Part shown: piece by piece, positions 1 through 7,587 of the stretch
Layout of the letters: each line of letters begins with the position of its first letter
How positions within the stretch are numbered: position 1 is the first letter of the stretch
Position numbers and translations under genes: made by a program
Assembly: GCA_037132135.1 (NCBI GenBank)
Contig: JBAXPR010000055.1
Location: 1-23,155, forward strand
Reading direction: 5' to 3'
From: BOG-933 sp037132135
Lineage (GTDB): Bacteria; Pseudomonadota; Alphaproteobacteria; Azospirillales; Azospirillaceae
DNA length: 23,155 nt
The notes under the pieces: model-generated
Database searches by the model: none
What the model saw: the letters and a program-made list of their open reading frames with translations, nothing else
What the model was told of the DNA's origin: nothing

Positions 1-1275
1 GCCCTCGGACGCCGAGCCGGTGATGGTAACGGTTCCGGTGGGCAGCGCGTTGACGCGAGCCTTGACGGCAACGGCGGTGCTGTCCCTGGTCTCGGCCGTG
101 CCCCAGCCGTCAGTGTAATAGGCTTCGACCCGGAGATACTGGCCGATCAACGCCGTGGTGAGGGTCAGCGTGCTGTCGGTTGCGCCATCGATCGTCGTCC
201 ATGCCGATGAGCCGTTGGCCGATGCCTGCCAGCGGTAGCCGACATCCCCCAGGCCATCGGCGTCGGCCAGGGTATTGCCGGCCACCAGGGTCTGGCCCTG
301 AATCGGCGAGCCGGTAATGGATACGCTTCCCGAGGGCAGCGCGTTGACGTGAGCCTTGACGGCGACGGCGGTGCTGTCCTTGGTCTCAGCCGTACCCCAG
401 CCGTCGGTATAATAGGCCTCGACCCGGACATACCGGCCGATCAACGCCGTGGTAAGGGTCAGCGTGCTGTCGGTTGCCCCGTCGATCGCCGTCCATGCCG
501 AAGAGCCGTTGACCGACGCCTGCCAGCGGTAACCGATCGGGCCCAGGCCATCGGCGTCGGCCAGGGTGTTGCCGGCCACCAGGGTCTGGCCCTGAATCGG
601 CGAACCGGCGATGGATACGGTTCCCGTCGGCGATGCGTTGAAGTGATGATCTGTGATTGTGATGTCTGTCGCGCTGAAACTAAACTGATCCTGATAGAAT
701 GTACCGGTAAGATTGACAGTAATAGGTAATGATGATGCGTTAGTTGAAATAGATAGAACAGTGTATCCTCCGGATGCCGTTGCCGTTACAGAATAAATAT
801 CGGCTCCATTAACTCTTATTATATCACTTGACACAAATCCATTTATGGTATCAACCCCATTTCCGGTTGGATCATAGATAAAGACATCCTGACTACCGGT
901 TCCTGTAATGGTATCGTTGCCAGCCCCCCCTTTCAATACGTCACCATACTTTGATCCGACAATAACATCGTTGCCACTTGTTAGATATGATACGACTCCA
1001 ATTGCATCGCTGTTAACCTGAACATAGTTATAGACGACATTTGCATTGGCACTTCCCGTCCACTGCCAAGATAATGCCCCATTACTCAGAACATCAATTC
1101 TTGTAAGCGTACCGAAAACCTGCTCGTACGCATTATAAGAAAAAGACCCATAGTATATTGTCTGTTCACTGCCATAGGAAATGCTGATCTGGCTTGACGT
1201 CGCTACGTCAACGGAACCATACCAAATATATGGGTTCGACATATCAGCTTGATTGTACAACACAATATTTGACAT
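1..1275 (-). CDS. Large repeat adhesin / RTX-type secreted protein, truncated by the window edge
   Basis: 425 codons are open from ATG at 1275 to base 1, with no stop, so the C-terminal part lies outside the window. An AAAGG ribosome site sits seven bases before the ATG. There is no Sec signal peptide. Residues 100-125 form a short RTX calcium-binding stretch (SGNDVIVG, then GGAGNDTITG). From about residue 213 the protein consists of 98-residue repeats with the pattern GxVxIxGSPIQGQTLVAGN, YRWQAS, STLTLTTALIG, YYTDGWGTAE, which resembles Ig-like tandem domains of bacterial adhesins. The likely role is a cell-surface or secreted adhesin exported by type I secretion, whose signal would be at the missing C terminus. 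RTX modules more often sit near the C terminus, so the N-terminal position is odd. Residues 1-212 are coded by clearly AT-richer DNA than the repeats. The family call is good; the function is inferred. Confidence 0.85.
   Translation of the reverse strand, partial: MSNIVLYNQADMSNPYIWYGSVDVATSSQISISYGSEQTIYYGSFSYNAYEQVFGTLTRIDVLSNGALSWQWTGSANANVVYNYVQVNSDAIGVVSYLTSGNDVIVGSKYGDVLKGGAGNDTITGTGSQDVFIYDPTGNGVDTINGFVSSDIIRVNGADIYSVTATASGGYTVLSISTNASSLPITVNLTGTFYQDQFSFSATDITITDHHFNASPTGTVSIAGSPIQGQTLVAGNTLADADGLGPIGYRWQASVNGSSAWTAIDGATDSTLTLTTALIGRYVRVEAYYTDGWGTAETKDSTAVAVKAHVNALPSGSVSITGSPIQGQTLVAGNTLADADGLGDVGYRWQASANGSSAWTTIDGATDSTLTLTTALIGQYLRVEAYYTDGWGTAETRDSTAVAVKARVNALPTGTVTITGSASEG
41..334 (-). 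repeat. 98-residue (294-base) adhesin repeat, copy 2
   Basis: This is the second full copy of the unit. A third begins at base 40 and continues off the window. The differences from copy 1 are scattered and mostly at third codon positions, for example a Val-Gly pair where copy 1 has Ile-Gly after DADGLG. Confidence 0.9.
335..628 (-). repeat. 98-residue (294-base) adhesin repeat, copy 1
   Basis: This is the first full copy of the tandem unit inside the adhesin gene, read on the minus strand. The spacing is exact: the landmark stretch near the repeat junction recurs at 41, 335 and about 629, each 294 bases apart, which keeps frame. It matches the next copy at roughly nine bases in ten, by eye. 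Confidence 0.9.
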
Positions 1276-1433
1276 TTTTAAACCTTTATTATAACATATT
1301 TAGCCTGTTCCTGTCGGATCGACCAAGGCGGCAACGCGGTCTTGAAAGAAAACCCGGGAGGTTCAGTGGCGAACGATCCCCGCGACCAAGTGGCCATAGC
1401 GGTGATCGCGGGTCCCTTCGCGCCATATCTGTG

Positions 1434-1464
1434 CAGTCACGGTTGTGACCACCGTGACTGTCAC
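1434..1464. promoter_or_regulatory. GTCAC/GTGAC dyad cluster upstream of the adhesin
   Basis: A perfect 10-base inverted repeat (CAGTCACGGT at 1434-1443, ACCGTGACTG at 1451-1460) encloses a 7-base loop. Inside it the pentamer GTCAC or its complement occurs four times: GTCAC, four bases, GTGAC, four bases, GTGAC, one base, GTCAC. Neither side has a T-run, so a terminator is unlikely. The position, about 160 bases before the adhesin ATG, suits an operator. The regulator is unknown. Confidence 0.35.
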
Positions 1465-1782
1465 TCTGTACCATGGGCACGATACGTTTCCGGTCGCCAC
1501 CGCTGGGCGGTCAATGGCCATCGGCGAACCCCTGACTTAATATGCTCAGGGGAGAGTATGGCCAAGAATTCGCGATATGGCCACTTGTTAATGCGACGTC
1601 GTTGCGGTTAACGCCACCCTGCGAAAATCAGGGCGTGGCGAGAGGTGGCGTTCTGCCGGAACAGCGACGGATCGCCGGGAATCGGGGAGGACGGCGGCGC
1701 CGATGGTCATTCGGACGAGGGCAGATCGTGGGGAACCATCAGGTAATGGAGGCGAGTCACTTCTTTGCGGCCCCCGGTCAAC

Positions 1783-1827
1783 CTCACAGGTGCGATCGGA
1801 AGAGTTGTTGTCGTAAACGTAAATCTC
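1783..1827 (-). pseudogene. Remnant of a family 2 glycosyltransferase
   Basis: The minus strand reads EIYVYDNNSSDRTCEV. This matches the diagnostic first nucleotide-sugar-binding motif of GT-A fold family 2 glycosyltransferases (typically VYDNNSxDxT). On either side the same frame turns into unrelated sequence. The usual preceding AYNEE segment is absent, as is the later DxD metal motif. The surrounding frame is open for only about 120 codons. The fragment is too specific to be chance and too short to be a working enzyme, so it is called as debris of a lost gene. Confidence 0.45.
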
Positions 1828-2063
1828 GGCTACAGCGAGGGCCTTGTTCTGCCGGCGCCGCTGGATCCCGCCTAGCACCACTGGACCCGCCAGCTCGACG
1901 CCGTGGTGGTGGCCCAGTTCACCTCCGCAGACGCACGGATCAAGCTGAAACACCTCTAGCCATCAATTTAGGAGATTCGGGACACTAAGCGATCTGGCGC
2001 CTTTCCTGGCGTTGACCGCTGCCATCGTTCCAACCGGAGGGACACACCCGGCCTTGACATAGC

Positions 2064-2086
2064 GGAACAACCGAACCTCCTGTTCC
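2064..2086. promoter_or_regulatory. Inverted repeat upstream of the hemerythrin gene
   Basis: GGAACA (2064-2069) and TGTTCC (2081-2086) form a perfect 6-base dyad with an 11-base spacer, about 56 bases before the GTG start. A TTGACA hexamer lies just before it (2054-2059), but no good -10 box stands 16-18 bases further on. It is a possible operator; the evidence is only the dyad and its position. Confidence 0.25.
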
Positions 2087-2141
2087 ACCCTGCCGGGACG
2101 CCTGATATGCTGCGCACCGCTTGGCTGGTCGGAGAAACCCT

Positions 2142-2549
2142 GTGCATTCGATCAAGTGGACTCAAAAGCTCGACATCAATATTGGGTTCCTCAACGATCA
2201 GCATCGCACGCTGATGGACCTAACCAACACTCTTCGAGATGCCGTCAGTGAAGGCCAGGCTGTTGCGGAGGTTGGCGCCATATTCTCTCGCCTTATTGAA
2301 GAAACAGAAAGGCACTTTCATGAAGAAGAAATCTACATGCGGCGATACAAATACCCACACATAATAAAGCATAAAAACCTGCACACGAATATACTTGACA
2401 TCGTTCGCAACTTGAAAAGAAGATTTGACGAGTCTCCAGGGGTACTGACTCCGGTAAACCTTGAACTGCTGGACCACTGGACCAATCATATTTCGGAGCA
2501 TGATCATGATTTTGCGGTATATATGACTCTAATCAGTCAATATGTCTGA
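2142..2549 (+). CDS. Bacteriohemerythrin
   Basis: 135 residues, the normal length for a single-domain bacterial hemerythrin. This is a four-helix non-heme di-iron protein that binds oxygen in the cytoplasm, for storage, sensing or delivery. All expected iron ligands are visible: H21 (DQH), H58 and E62 (HFHEE), H77 and H81 (HKNLH), H116 and D121 (HISEHD). GTG at 2142 is chosen because GGAGAA sits six bases before it and the protein then begins HSIKW, as in relatives; a TTG at 2121 lacks a ribosome site. The gene is AT-richer than its flanks, with many AAA, ATA and CAT codons, which suggests transfer from another source. It stands alone in its direction, and a dyad at 2064-2086 may control it. 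Confidence 0.92.
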   Translation: MHSIKWTQKLDINIGFLNDQHRTLMDLTNTLRDAVSEGQAVAEVGAIFSRLIEETERHFHEEEIYMRRYKYPHIIKHKNLHTNILDIVRNLKRRFDESPGVLTPVNLELLDHWTNHISEHDHDFAVYMTLISQYV

Positions 2550-2683
2550 GTTGTTCCATCGAGGCCGCCGAAGCCCGAATCGGCTGCGGGCGACGCGACG
2601 CAGAAGCAAGAAGCTTGCACCACCATCTGTCGCTTTCCGCGTCATGGGATTGAAAGTTTCATTTTCAGGCTGAGGGGCAGCAC

Positions 2684-3928
2684 TTGCGCTTCATTCATGC
2701 CGCCGACATCCACCTTGACAGCCCGCTCTCCGGGCTGACCGCACGGGCCGAAGGCCGGGCCACCCGGCTGGCCGGTGCGACCCGGCGGGCCTTTCACGGC
2801 CTGATCGGCTTCGCCCTGGAGCAGCGGGTCGATTTCATGGTCATCGCCGGCGATCTTTTTGATGGCGACTGGCCGGACTTCTCGACCGGGCTGGCCTTCG
2901 CCGAAGGCATGGGCCGGTTGGCCCAGGCCGGCATCCGGGTGGCCATCGTCCGGGGCAATCACGACGCCGAAAGCAAGATGACGCGCAAGCTCAGCCTGCC
3001 GCCGACCGTCACCATGTTCGGCGCGCGCAAGGCCGAAACGCTGGTCTGGGACGATCTCGGGGTGGCGCTGCACGGCCGCAGCTTCGGCCAGGGGCACGAA
3101 AGCGCCAATCTTGCCCGCGACTACCCGCCGGCCCGGCCCGGGCTGTTCAATATCGGCCTGCTGCACACCGCGGCCACCGGCCGGCCGGGGCACGAGGGTT
3201 ATGCGCCCTGCTCGCTCGAGGATCTCGTGGCCAGAGGCTATGACTACTGGGCGCTCGGCCACGTCCATGCGCGGGAGGAGTTGTCCCGCGAACCCTGGAT
3301 CGTTTTTTCCGGCAATCTCCAGGGCCGCCACGCCAACGAGACCGGCGCCAAGGGCTGTACCCTCGTGACCGTCGAGGCCGGGCGCGTGGTGTCGGTCGAG
3401 GCGGTGGACCTCGACGTCGTGCGCTGGGTCCGCTGCGAGATCGACCTCGCCGTCTGCGGCGACTGGGACGACCTTGCCGAGGCGGTGCGCGCCGCGCTGG
3501 CGCGGGAACTCGCCGCCGCCGGCGGCCGGACGCTGGCCGCCCGCCTGACCCTGAGCGGACGCAGCCGATTGCACCGCAGGCTGGCCGGCGACCCCGAACG
3601 GGCGGCCAGCGAATGCGCCAATGGCGCCGCCCAGGCCGGCGATGTCTGGATCGAACGGGTGATCACCCGAACCACCGACCCGGCAGCCTCCGCCGGCGGC
3701 GCGCCCGGTGCCCTGACCGACCTGATCGGCGCCATCGAGGCGGTGCGGACGGCGCCGGCGGAGCGCGAGGCGCTGCGCGCCGGCATCGAAACCCTGCTCG
3801 GGCGGATTCCGGCCGAGATCCGCGGGATCGCCGGCCTTGGGGACCTGACCGACGACGCTCTGGCCGGGCTGCTGGCCGACGCCGGCGCCCTGCTGCTCGA
3901 CCGTCTGTTCGACGACCAGGGGACCTGA
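2684..3928 (+). CDS. DNA repair exonuclease, SbcD/YhaO-like metallophosphoesterase
   Basis: 414 residues with a calcineurin-type nuclease core. Metal and catalytic motifs appear in order: DIHLD (D8, H10), GDLFDGDW (D57), RGNHDAES (N92, H93), LLHT (H161) and GHVH (H193, H195). The start is TTG at 2684, with GAGGGG six bases upstream and the typical N terminus MRFIHAADIHLDSP. The protein is the YhaO type, partner of a YhaN-like ATPase, and by analogy with Mre11-Rad50/SbcCD is expected to process DNA ends or hairpins. The stop is three bases before the next start, so the two genes are translationally coupled. The C-terminal half (about 230-414) is poorly conserved and probably holds the capping and ATPase-binding part. 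Substrate specificity is not established. Confidence 0.9.
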   Translation: MRFIHAADIHLDSPLSGLTARAEGRATRLAGATRRAFHGLIGFALEQRVDFMVIAGDLFDGDWPDFSTGLAFAEGMGRLAQAGIRVAIVRGNHDAESKMTRKLSLPPTVTMFGARKAETLVWDDLGVALHGRSFGQGHESANLARDYPPARPGLFNIGLLHTAATGRPGHEGYAPCSLEDLVARGYDYWALGHVHAREELSREPWIVFSGNLQGRHANETGAKGCTLVTVEAGRVVSVEAVDLDVVRWVRCEIDLAVCGDWDDLAEAVRAALARELAAAGGRTLAARLTLSGRSRLHRRLAGDPERAASECANGAAQAGDVWIERVITRTTDPAASAGGAPGALTDLIGAIEAVRTAPAEREALRAGIETLLGRIPAEIRGIAGLGDLTDDALAGLLADAGALLLDRLFDDQGT

Positions 3929-3931
3929 GCG

Positions 3932-6900
3932 ATGGAAATCCGGGAGCTGGTTCTTGAACGCTACGGCATCTTCCAGGATTTTCGCCTGGATTTCGGCGCC
4001 GGCGGCCCCCGGCTGCACATCATCCACGGCGCCAACGAAGCCGGCAAGTCGACGGCGCTGTCGGCGGTGTGCGATCTGTTGTTCGGCATTCCCGAGCGCA
4101 CTACCTACGGTTTTCTTCATGGCAACCCCAACCTGCTGATCGGCGCCACCCTCGCCAACCGGGCGGGAGAAACCCTGACCTGCCGGCGGCGCAAGGGCCG
4201 GATCAACACCCTGCTCGACGCCAGCGGCGCGCCCCTGCCCGACGGCGTGCTGCCGCCCTGGCTGGGCGGCGTCACCCGCGAGGCGTTCGAGCGCATGTTC
4301 GCCCTCGATCACCAGCGCCTGCGCGACGGCGGCAACCAGATGCTCGAGGCCGAAGGCGATCTGGCGCGCAGCCTGTTCCAGGCCGGCAGCGGCCTGCCCA
4401 ACATCATGAGCGTACTGGCTCGCCTGAACGCCGAGGCCGAGGCGCTGGGGTCGCCCAGGCGCAAATCCGCCGGCAAGCCGCTGTGGCGGGGGCTCGGCGA
4501 CTACGAGGAGGCCCAGCAGCGCGTCCGCCGGGAGGCACTGCGCGTCGACGAGTGGACCCAGGCGGTCGACAGCCGGCAGCAGGCCGAAACCACCCTGGCC
4601 GAGGCCAAGCGCCGGCTGGATGCCCTCCGTCAGGAGCGCATCCGCATCACCCGCACGCTCCGGGTGCTGCCCTTGCTGGCGCGTCTCGACAGCCTGACCG
4701 CCCAGGCCGCCACCCTCAGCGACGCCCCGGAACTGCCACCCGATTTCGCCGACCGCTGGCGCGCAGGCCAAAGCCGGGTCGAGAGCGCCGCCACCGAAAG
4801 CCGCCGTCTGGCCGGCGAAAGCGCCGAGCAGCACCGGTTGCTGGCCGGGTTGCCGGAGCCCGGCCCCCTGCCCGATCACCGCGAGGAGATCGAGCGCCTG
4901 TTCCGCGATTCCGGCGATATCGCCAACAAGCGCAAGGATCTGCCCAAGCTCGAGCGCGACCTCGAGCACAGCGACGACCGGCTGGCCCAGTTCGTCGTCC
5001 GTCTGGGCGGCGGTGTCGGGCGCGGCGAGGTGGAACACCGCCGGCCGTCCCAGCCGCTGGCCGTTCGGGTCCGCGACCGCATCTCGGAGCGCAACGCCCT
5101 TACGGTCGCCTGGGAGAAGGCGGTCCGGCAGGCCGAGGCCGCCCGCGACCGGCTGCGCGAAACCGAGGACGCGCTGGCCGCGATCGGCACGCCCCCGGAT
5201 CCGGCCCAGGCGATCACCGCCTGGGAGGAAGGGCTGGCGGCCGGCGATGTCGAGGGCCGGCTGACCGCGGCCGAAGCGGCCTGCCGGCAGGCCGGGGCCA
5301 AGGCGGCCGCGCTGCTGGCCCGGCTGCCCGGCTGGAGCGGATCGCTGGAGCGGCTGACCGCCACCGCCTTTCCCGCCGCCGCAACGGTGCAACGGCTGAT
5401 GACCGCGCAAGAGACCGCCGAGGCCGACCGCCGCCGCGCGGCTGAGGCCCGGGACACGGCCATAGGCGAGTTGCAGCGGACCGAGGGCGATCTCAACGAT
5501 CTTCAGGCCGCGGGTGAAGTCCCGACCCCCGAGGCCCTGGCCGTGGCCCGGCGTCAGCGCGACCAGGGCTGGCGGCTGATCCGCAGCGCCTATATCGACC
5601 GCACCCTCGAGCCCGGCCAAGCCGCGCTTGACTATGCCGACCCCGGCGGCGATCTCGCCAGCCGCTACGAGGCGGCGGTCCGCCACGCCGACGGGCTGGT
5701 CGATCTGCGGGAGCGGGACGCCCACCGTATCCAGCGCTATCTGACGCTGCAGCGCCAGCGCGAAGACAGTCGCGCCGAGGAGGCGAAGCTCACGGCCCGC
5801 CTCGACGAACTCGATCATTCCCTCGCCGGGCGACGGCAGGCCTGGCGCGCGCTCTGGCAACCCGTCGGTCTTGAGCCGGGCCAACCGGCGGACATGCTGG
5901 AGTGGCTGCGCGGCAAGGATGAGGTGCTGCGCGAAGCCGAGACCGTGCTCAAGCGTGAGCAGGACCTGGACGTCCTCCGCCGGCAGGCCGAGGCCGCCCG
6001 CCAGCTGTTTTTTCAGTCCGGGCGGGCTCTTGGCCTGACCGGCCTGGACGGCCTTGAGCTGCCGGCGCTGCGCGCCCGGGTACGCAGCGAGGTCGAACGC
6101 GCCGCCGAGGCCTGGGCGGCACGGCGGCGCCTCGAGACGGAGATGGCCAGGGGCCGCCGCGAGTGCGAGCGGGCCGAACGGGACCTGGGGGCAGCCCGGG
6201 ACGGCATCGACCGCTGGTCCGGCGCCTGGGCCGAGGACATGCCGGCGATCGGCCTTTCGCCAGCCGCCAGCCCGGCCGAAGCCGGCGCGGCTCTCGACGT
6301 CTGGACGCTGATCGAAACCGAACTGACCGACCGGCGCCAGCGCCAGGAGCGGCTGAGAGGCATCCGGGCCGATCTCGAGGCCCACGAACAGGCGGTGCGC
6401 TCACTGACCGCCCTGATCGGCGACGCCCTCACCGGGGACGACCGCGGCCTGCCGCCGCTCGACCTGCCGCCGCTGCTGTACCAGCGCTGGAAGGCCGCGG
6501 AGGAACGGCTCAAGAACCGTACCGTGATGACGGAGCAGATCGCCGGGCTCGACGCGGCCCTCGCCCTGGCCCGGCGGCAGGAGGAGGAAGCGCGCCGCAG
6601 GCTTGATCTGCTGCGCCGGTCATACGGACTGGCGGAAGACGCCGATCCCCTGGCCGAAGCGGCGCGCGGCCGTGACCGCGCCGCGGTGCGCGAGCGGCTG
6701 GCCGAAGCCGGGCGCGACCTCGCGGCCGCCGGCGAGGGCCGGTCCGAAACCGAGCTGCGCGAAGAAGCCCGCGACATCGACTCCGACGCGCTCGCCGTCC
6801 GCGTCCTCGGCATGGGCGACGAGGAGGCGCGCGCGCTGACAGCGTTCCAGACCGCAACCGAAGCCGCCAACGATGCCCGGCGAACCTCTGACGGCCTGCT

Positions 6901-7498
6901 TCGGCGCGAAGGCATCGGCGAGGCGGCCCAGGCCGCCCGCGACGCCGCGCTGGTAACGGCGGACCTCACCGCCCGCTATGTCCGGCTGTGGGCCGCCCAA
7001 TCGATCCTCGCCACCGCGATCGAGCGGTTCCGAGCCGCCAACGAACAGCCCCTGCTGCGCCGCGCCAGCGAACTGTTCGCCGCCATCGCCGCCAGTGGCG
7101 GCAATCCGATCCTGCGCCTGATCGTCGATTACGGCGACCGGGATCGTCCGGTGCTGGTCGGCGTGCGCCGCGACGACAGCCGTTGCCATGTCGAGAGCAT
7201 GAGCGACGGCACCCGCGACCAGCTTTACCTGACCCTGCGCATCGCCGCGGTCGAAGCCGCCGCCCGCGAGGGCGAACCGATGCCCTTCATCGCCGACGAC
7301 CTCTTCATCACCTCCGACGACGAGCGCACCGCTCCCGGCCTCAAGGCCCTGGCCGAACTGGGGCGGCAGACCCAGGTGCTGCTGTTCACCCACCATCGCA
7401 CGGTGGTGGAAACCGCGACTGCGACCCTGGACCCCAGGCTCCTGCGTACCCATTCGCTGGCGCCGCGGCAGGGCCCGGGCGCCGCATGGCCACGATGA
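3932..7498 (+). CDS. SbcC/YhaN-like coiled-coil ATPase
   Basis: 1188 residues in an SMC/Rad50-like layout. The N-terminal ATPase half carries Walker A GANEAGKST (33-41). A long alanine-, arginine- and glutamate-rich coiled coil covers roughly 200-1000. The C-terminal half has the signature MSDGTRDQLY (1090-1099), Walker B MPFIADD (about 1117-1123) and the switch LLFTHH (1150-1155). I see no CxxC, so the zinc hook of true SbcC/Rad50 is absent, as in the YhaN group. The ATG at 3932 has AGGGGA eight bases before it. It forms an operon with the nuclease just upstream and is expected to gate that nuclease on DNA ends using ATP. A 3.7 kb antisense open frame covers this gene but is a composition artefact. 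Confidence 0.92.
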   Translation: MEIRELVLERYGIFQDFRLDFGAGGPRLHIIHGANEAGKSTALSAVCDLLFGIPERTTYGFLHGNPNLLIGATLANRAGETLTCRRRKGRINTLLDASGAPLPDGVLPPWLGGVTREAFERMFALDHQRLRDGGNQMLEAEGDLARSLFQAGSGLPNIMSVLARLNAEAEALGSPRRKSAGKPLWRGLGDYEEAQQRVRREALRVDEWTQAVDSRQQAETTLAEAKRRLDALRQERIRITRTLRVLPLLARLDSLTAQAATLSDAPELPPDFADRWRAGQSRVESAATESRRLAGESAEQHRLLAGLPEPGPLPDHREEIERLFRDSGDIANKRKDLPKLERDLEHSDDRLAQFVVRLGGGVGRGEVEHRRPSQPLAVRVRDRISERNALTVAWEKAVRQAEAARDRLRETEDALAAIGTPPDPAQAITAWEEGLAAGDVEGRLTAAEAACRQAGAKAAALLARLPGWSGSLERLTATAFPAAATVQRLMTAQETAEADRRRAAEARDTAIGELQRTEGDLNDLQAAGEVPTPEALAVARRQRDQGWRLIRSAYIDRTLEPGQAALDYADPGGDLASRYEAAVRHADGLVDLRERDAHRIQRYLTLQRQREDSRAEEAKLTARLDELDHSLAGRRQAWRALWQPVGLEPGQPADMLEWLRGKDEVLREAETVLKREQDLDVLRRQAEAARQLFFQSGRALGLTGLDGLELPALRARVRSEVERAAEAWAARRRLETEMARGRRECERAERDLGAARDGIDRWSGAWAEDMPAIGLSPAASPAEAGAALDVWTLIETELTDRRQRQERLRGIRADLEAHEQAVRSLTALIGDALTGDDRGLPPLDLPPLLYQRWKAAEERLKNRTVMTEQIAGLDAALALARRQEEEARRRLDLLRRSYGLAEDADPLAEAARGRDRAAVRERLAEAGRDLAAAGEGRSETELREEARDIDSDALAVRVLGMGDEEARALTAFQTATEAANDARRTSDGLLRREGIGEAAQAARDAALVTADLTARYVRLWAAQSILATAIERFRAANEQPLLRRASELFAAIAASGGNPILRLIVDYGDRDRPVLVGVRRDDSRCHVESMSDGTRDQLYLTLRIAAVEAAAREGEPMPFIADDLFITSDDERTAPGLKALAELGRQTQVLLFTHHRTVVETATATLDPRLLRTHSLAPRQGPGAAWPR

Positions 7499-7587
7499 CG
7501 CCGTTGAATTGGAGCTTGTGATTTGGCGGAGCGCGTTCCAAAGTCCCGGAATCAGCGCGCCTGTTTTCGTTTATCGCCGGAGGTCCC

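Larger units (their letters stand above)
1276..2141. other. Gene-free stretch with dyads and gene debris
   Basis: There are 866 bases between the adhesin start and the hemerythrin start. No open frame here has a convincing ribosome site and family resemblance; the frames up to 148 codons read as low-complexity arginine-rich shadows. The stretch contains a GTCAC/GTGAC dyad cluster (1434-1464), a direct repeat of TATGGCCA (1558-1565 and 1575-1582), a minus-strand fragment matching the start of family 2 glycosyltransferases (1783-1827), and an inverted repeat before the hemerythrin gene (2064-2086). It looks like an old rearrangement site rather than a designed regulatory region. Confidence 0.6.

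Noticed and set aside
1288..1317. Possible adhesin promoter on the minus strand: CCGACA, 18 bases, TATAAT
   Set aside because: Transcription from it would start about six bases before the ATG, after the AAAGG ribosome site, which does not fit a normal leader; it may simply be AT-rich sequence.
1873..1959. Plus-strand segment reading VVVAQFTSADARIKLKHL before a stop, with a transposase-end look
   Set aside because: I could not tie it to a specific insertion sequence family. The frame has a stop just upstream and no terminal inverted repeats were found.
1542..1988. A 148-codon plus-strand frame in the gene-free stretch
   Set aside because: It is rich in Arg, Gly and Cys, has no ribosome site or domain, and covers the antisense glycosyltransferase fragment, so it is more likely chance.
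2642..6385. A 1247-codon open frame on the minus strand opposite the nuclease and ATPase genes
   Set aside because: It is antisense to two well-recognised genes, is Gly/Ala/Pro/Gln-rich with no family motif, and arises because GC-ending codons leave few stops on the opposite strand.
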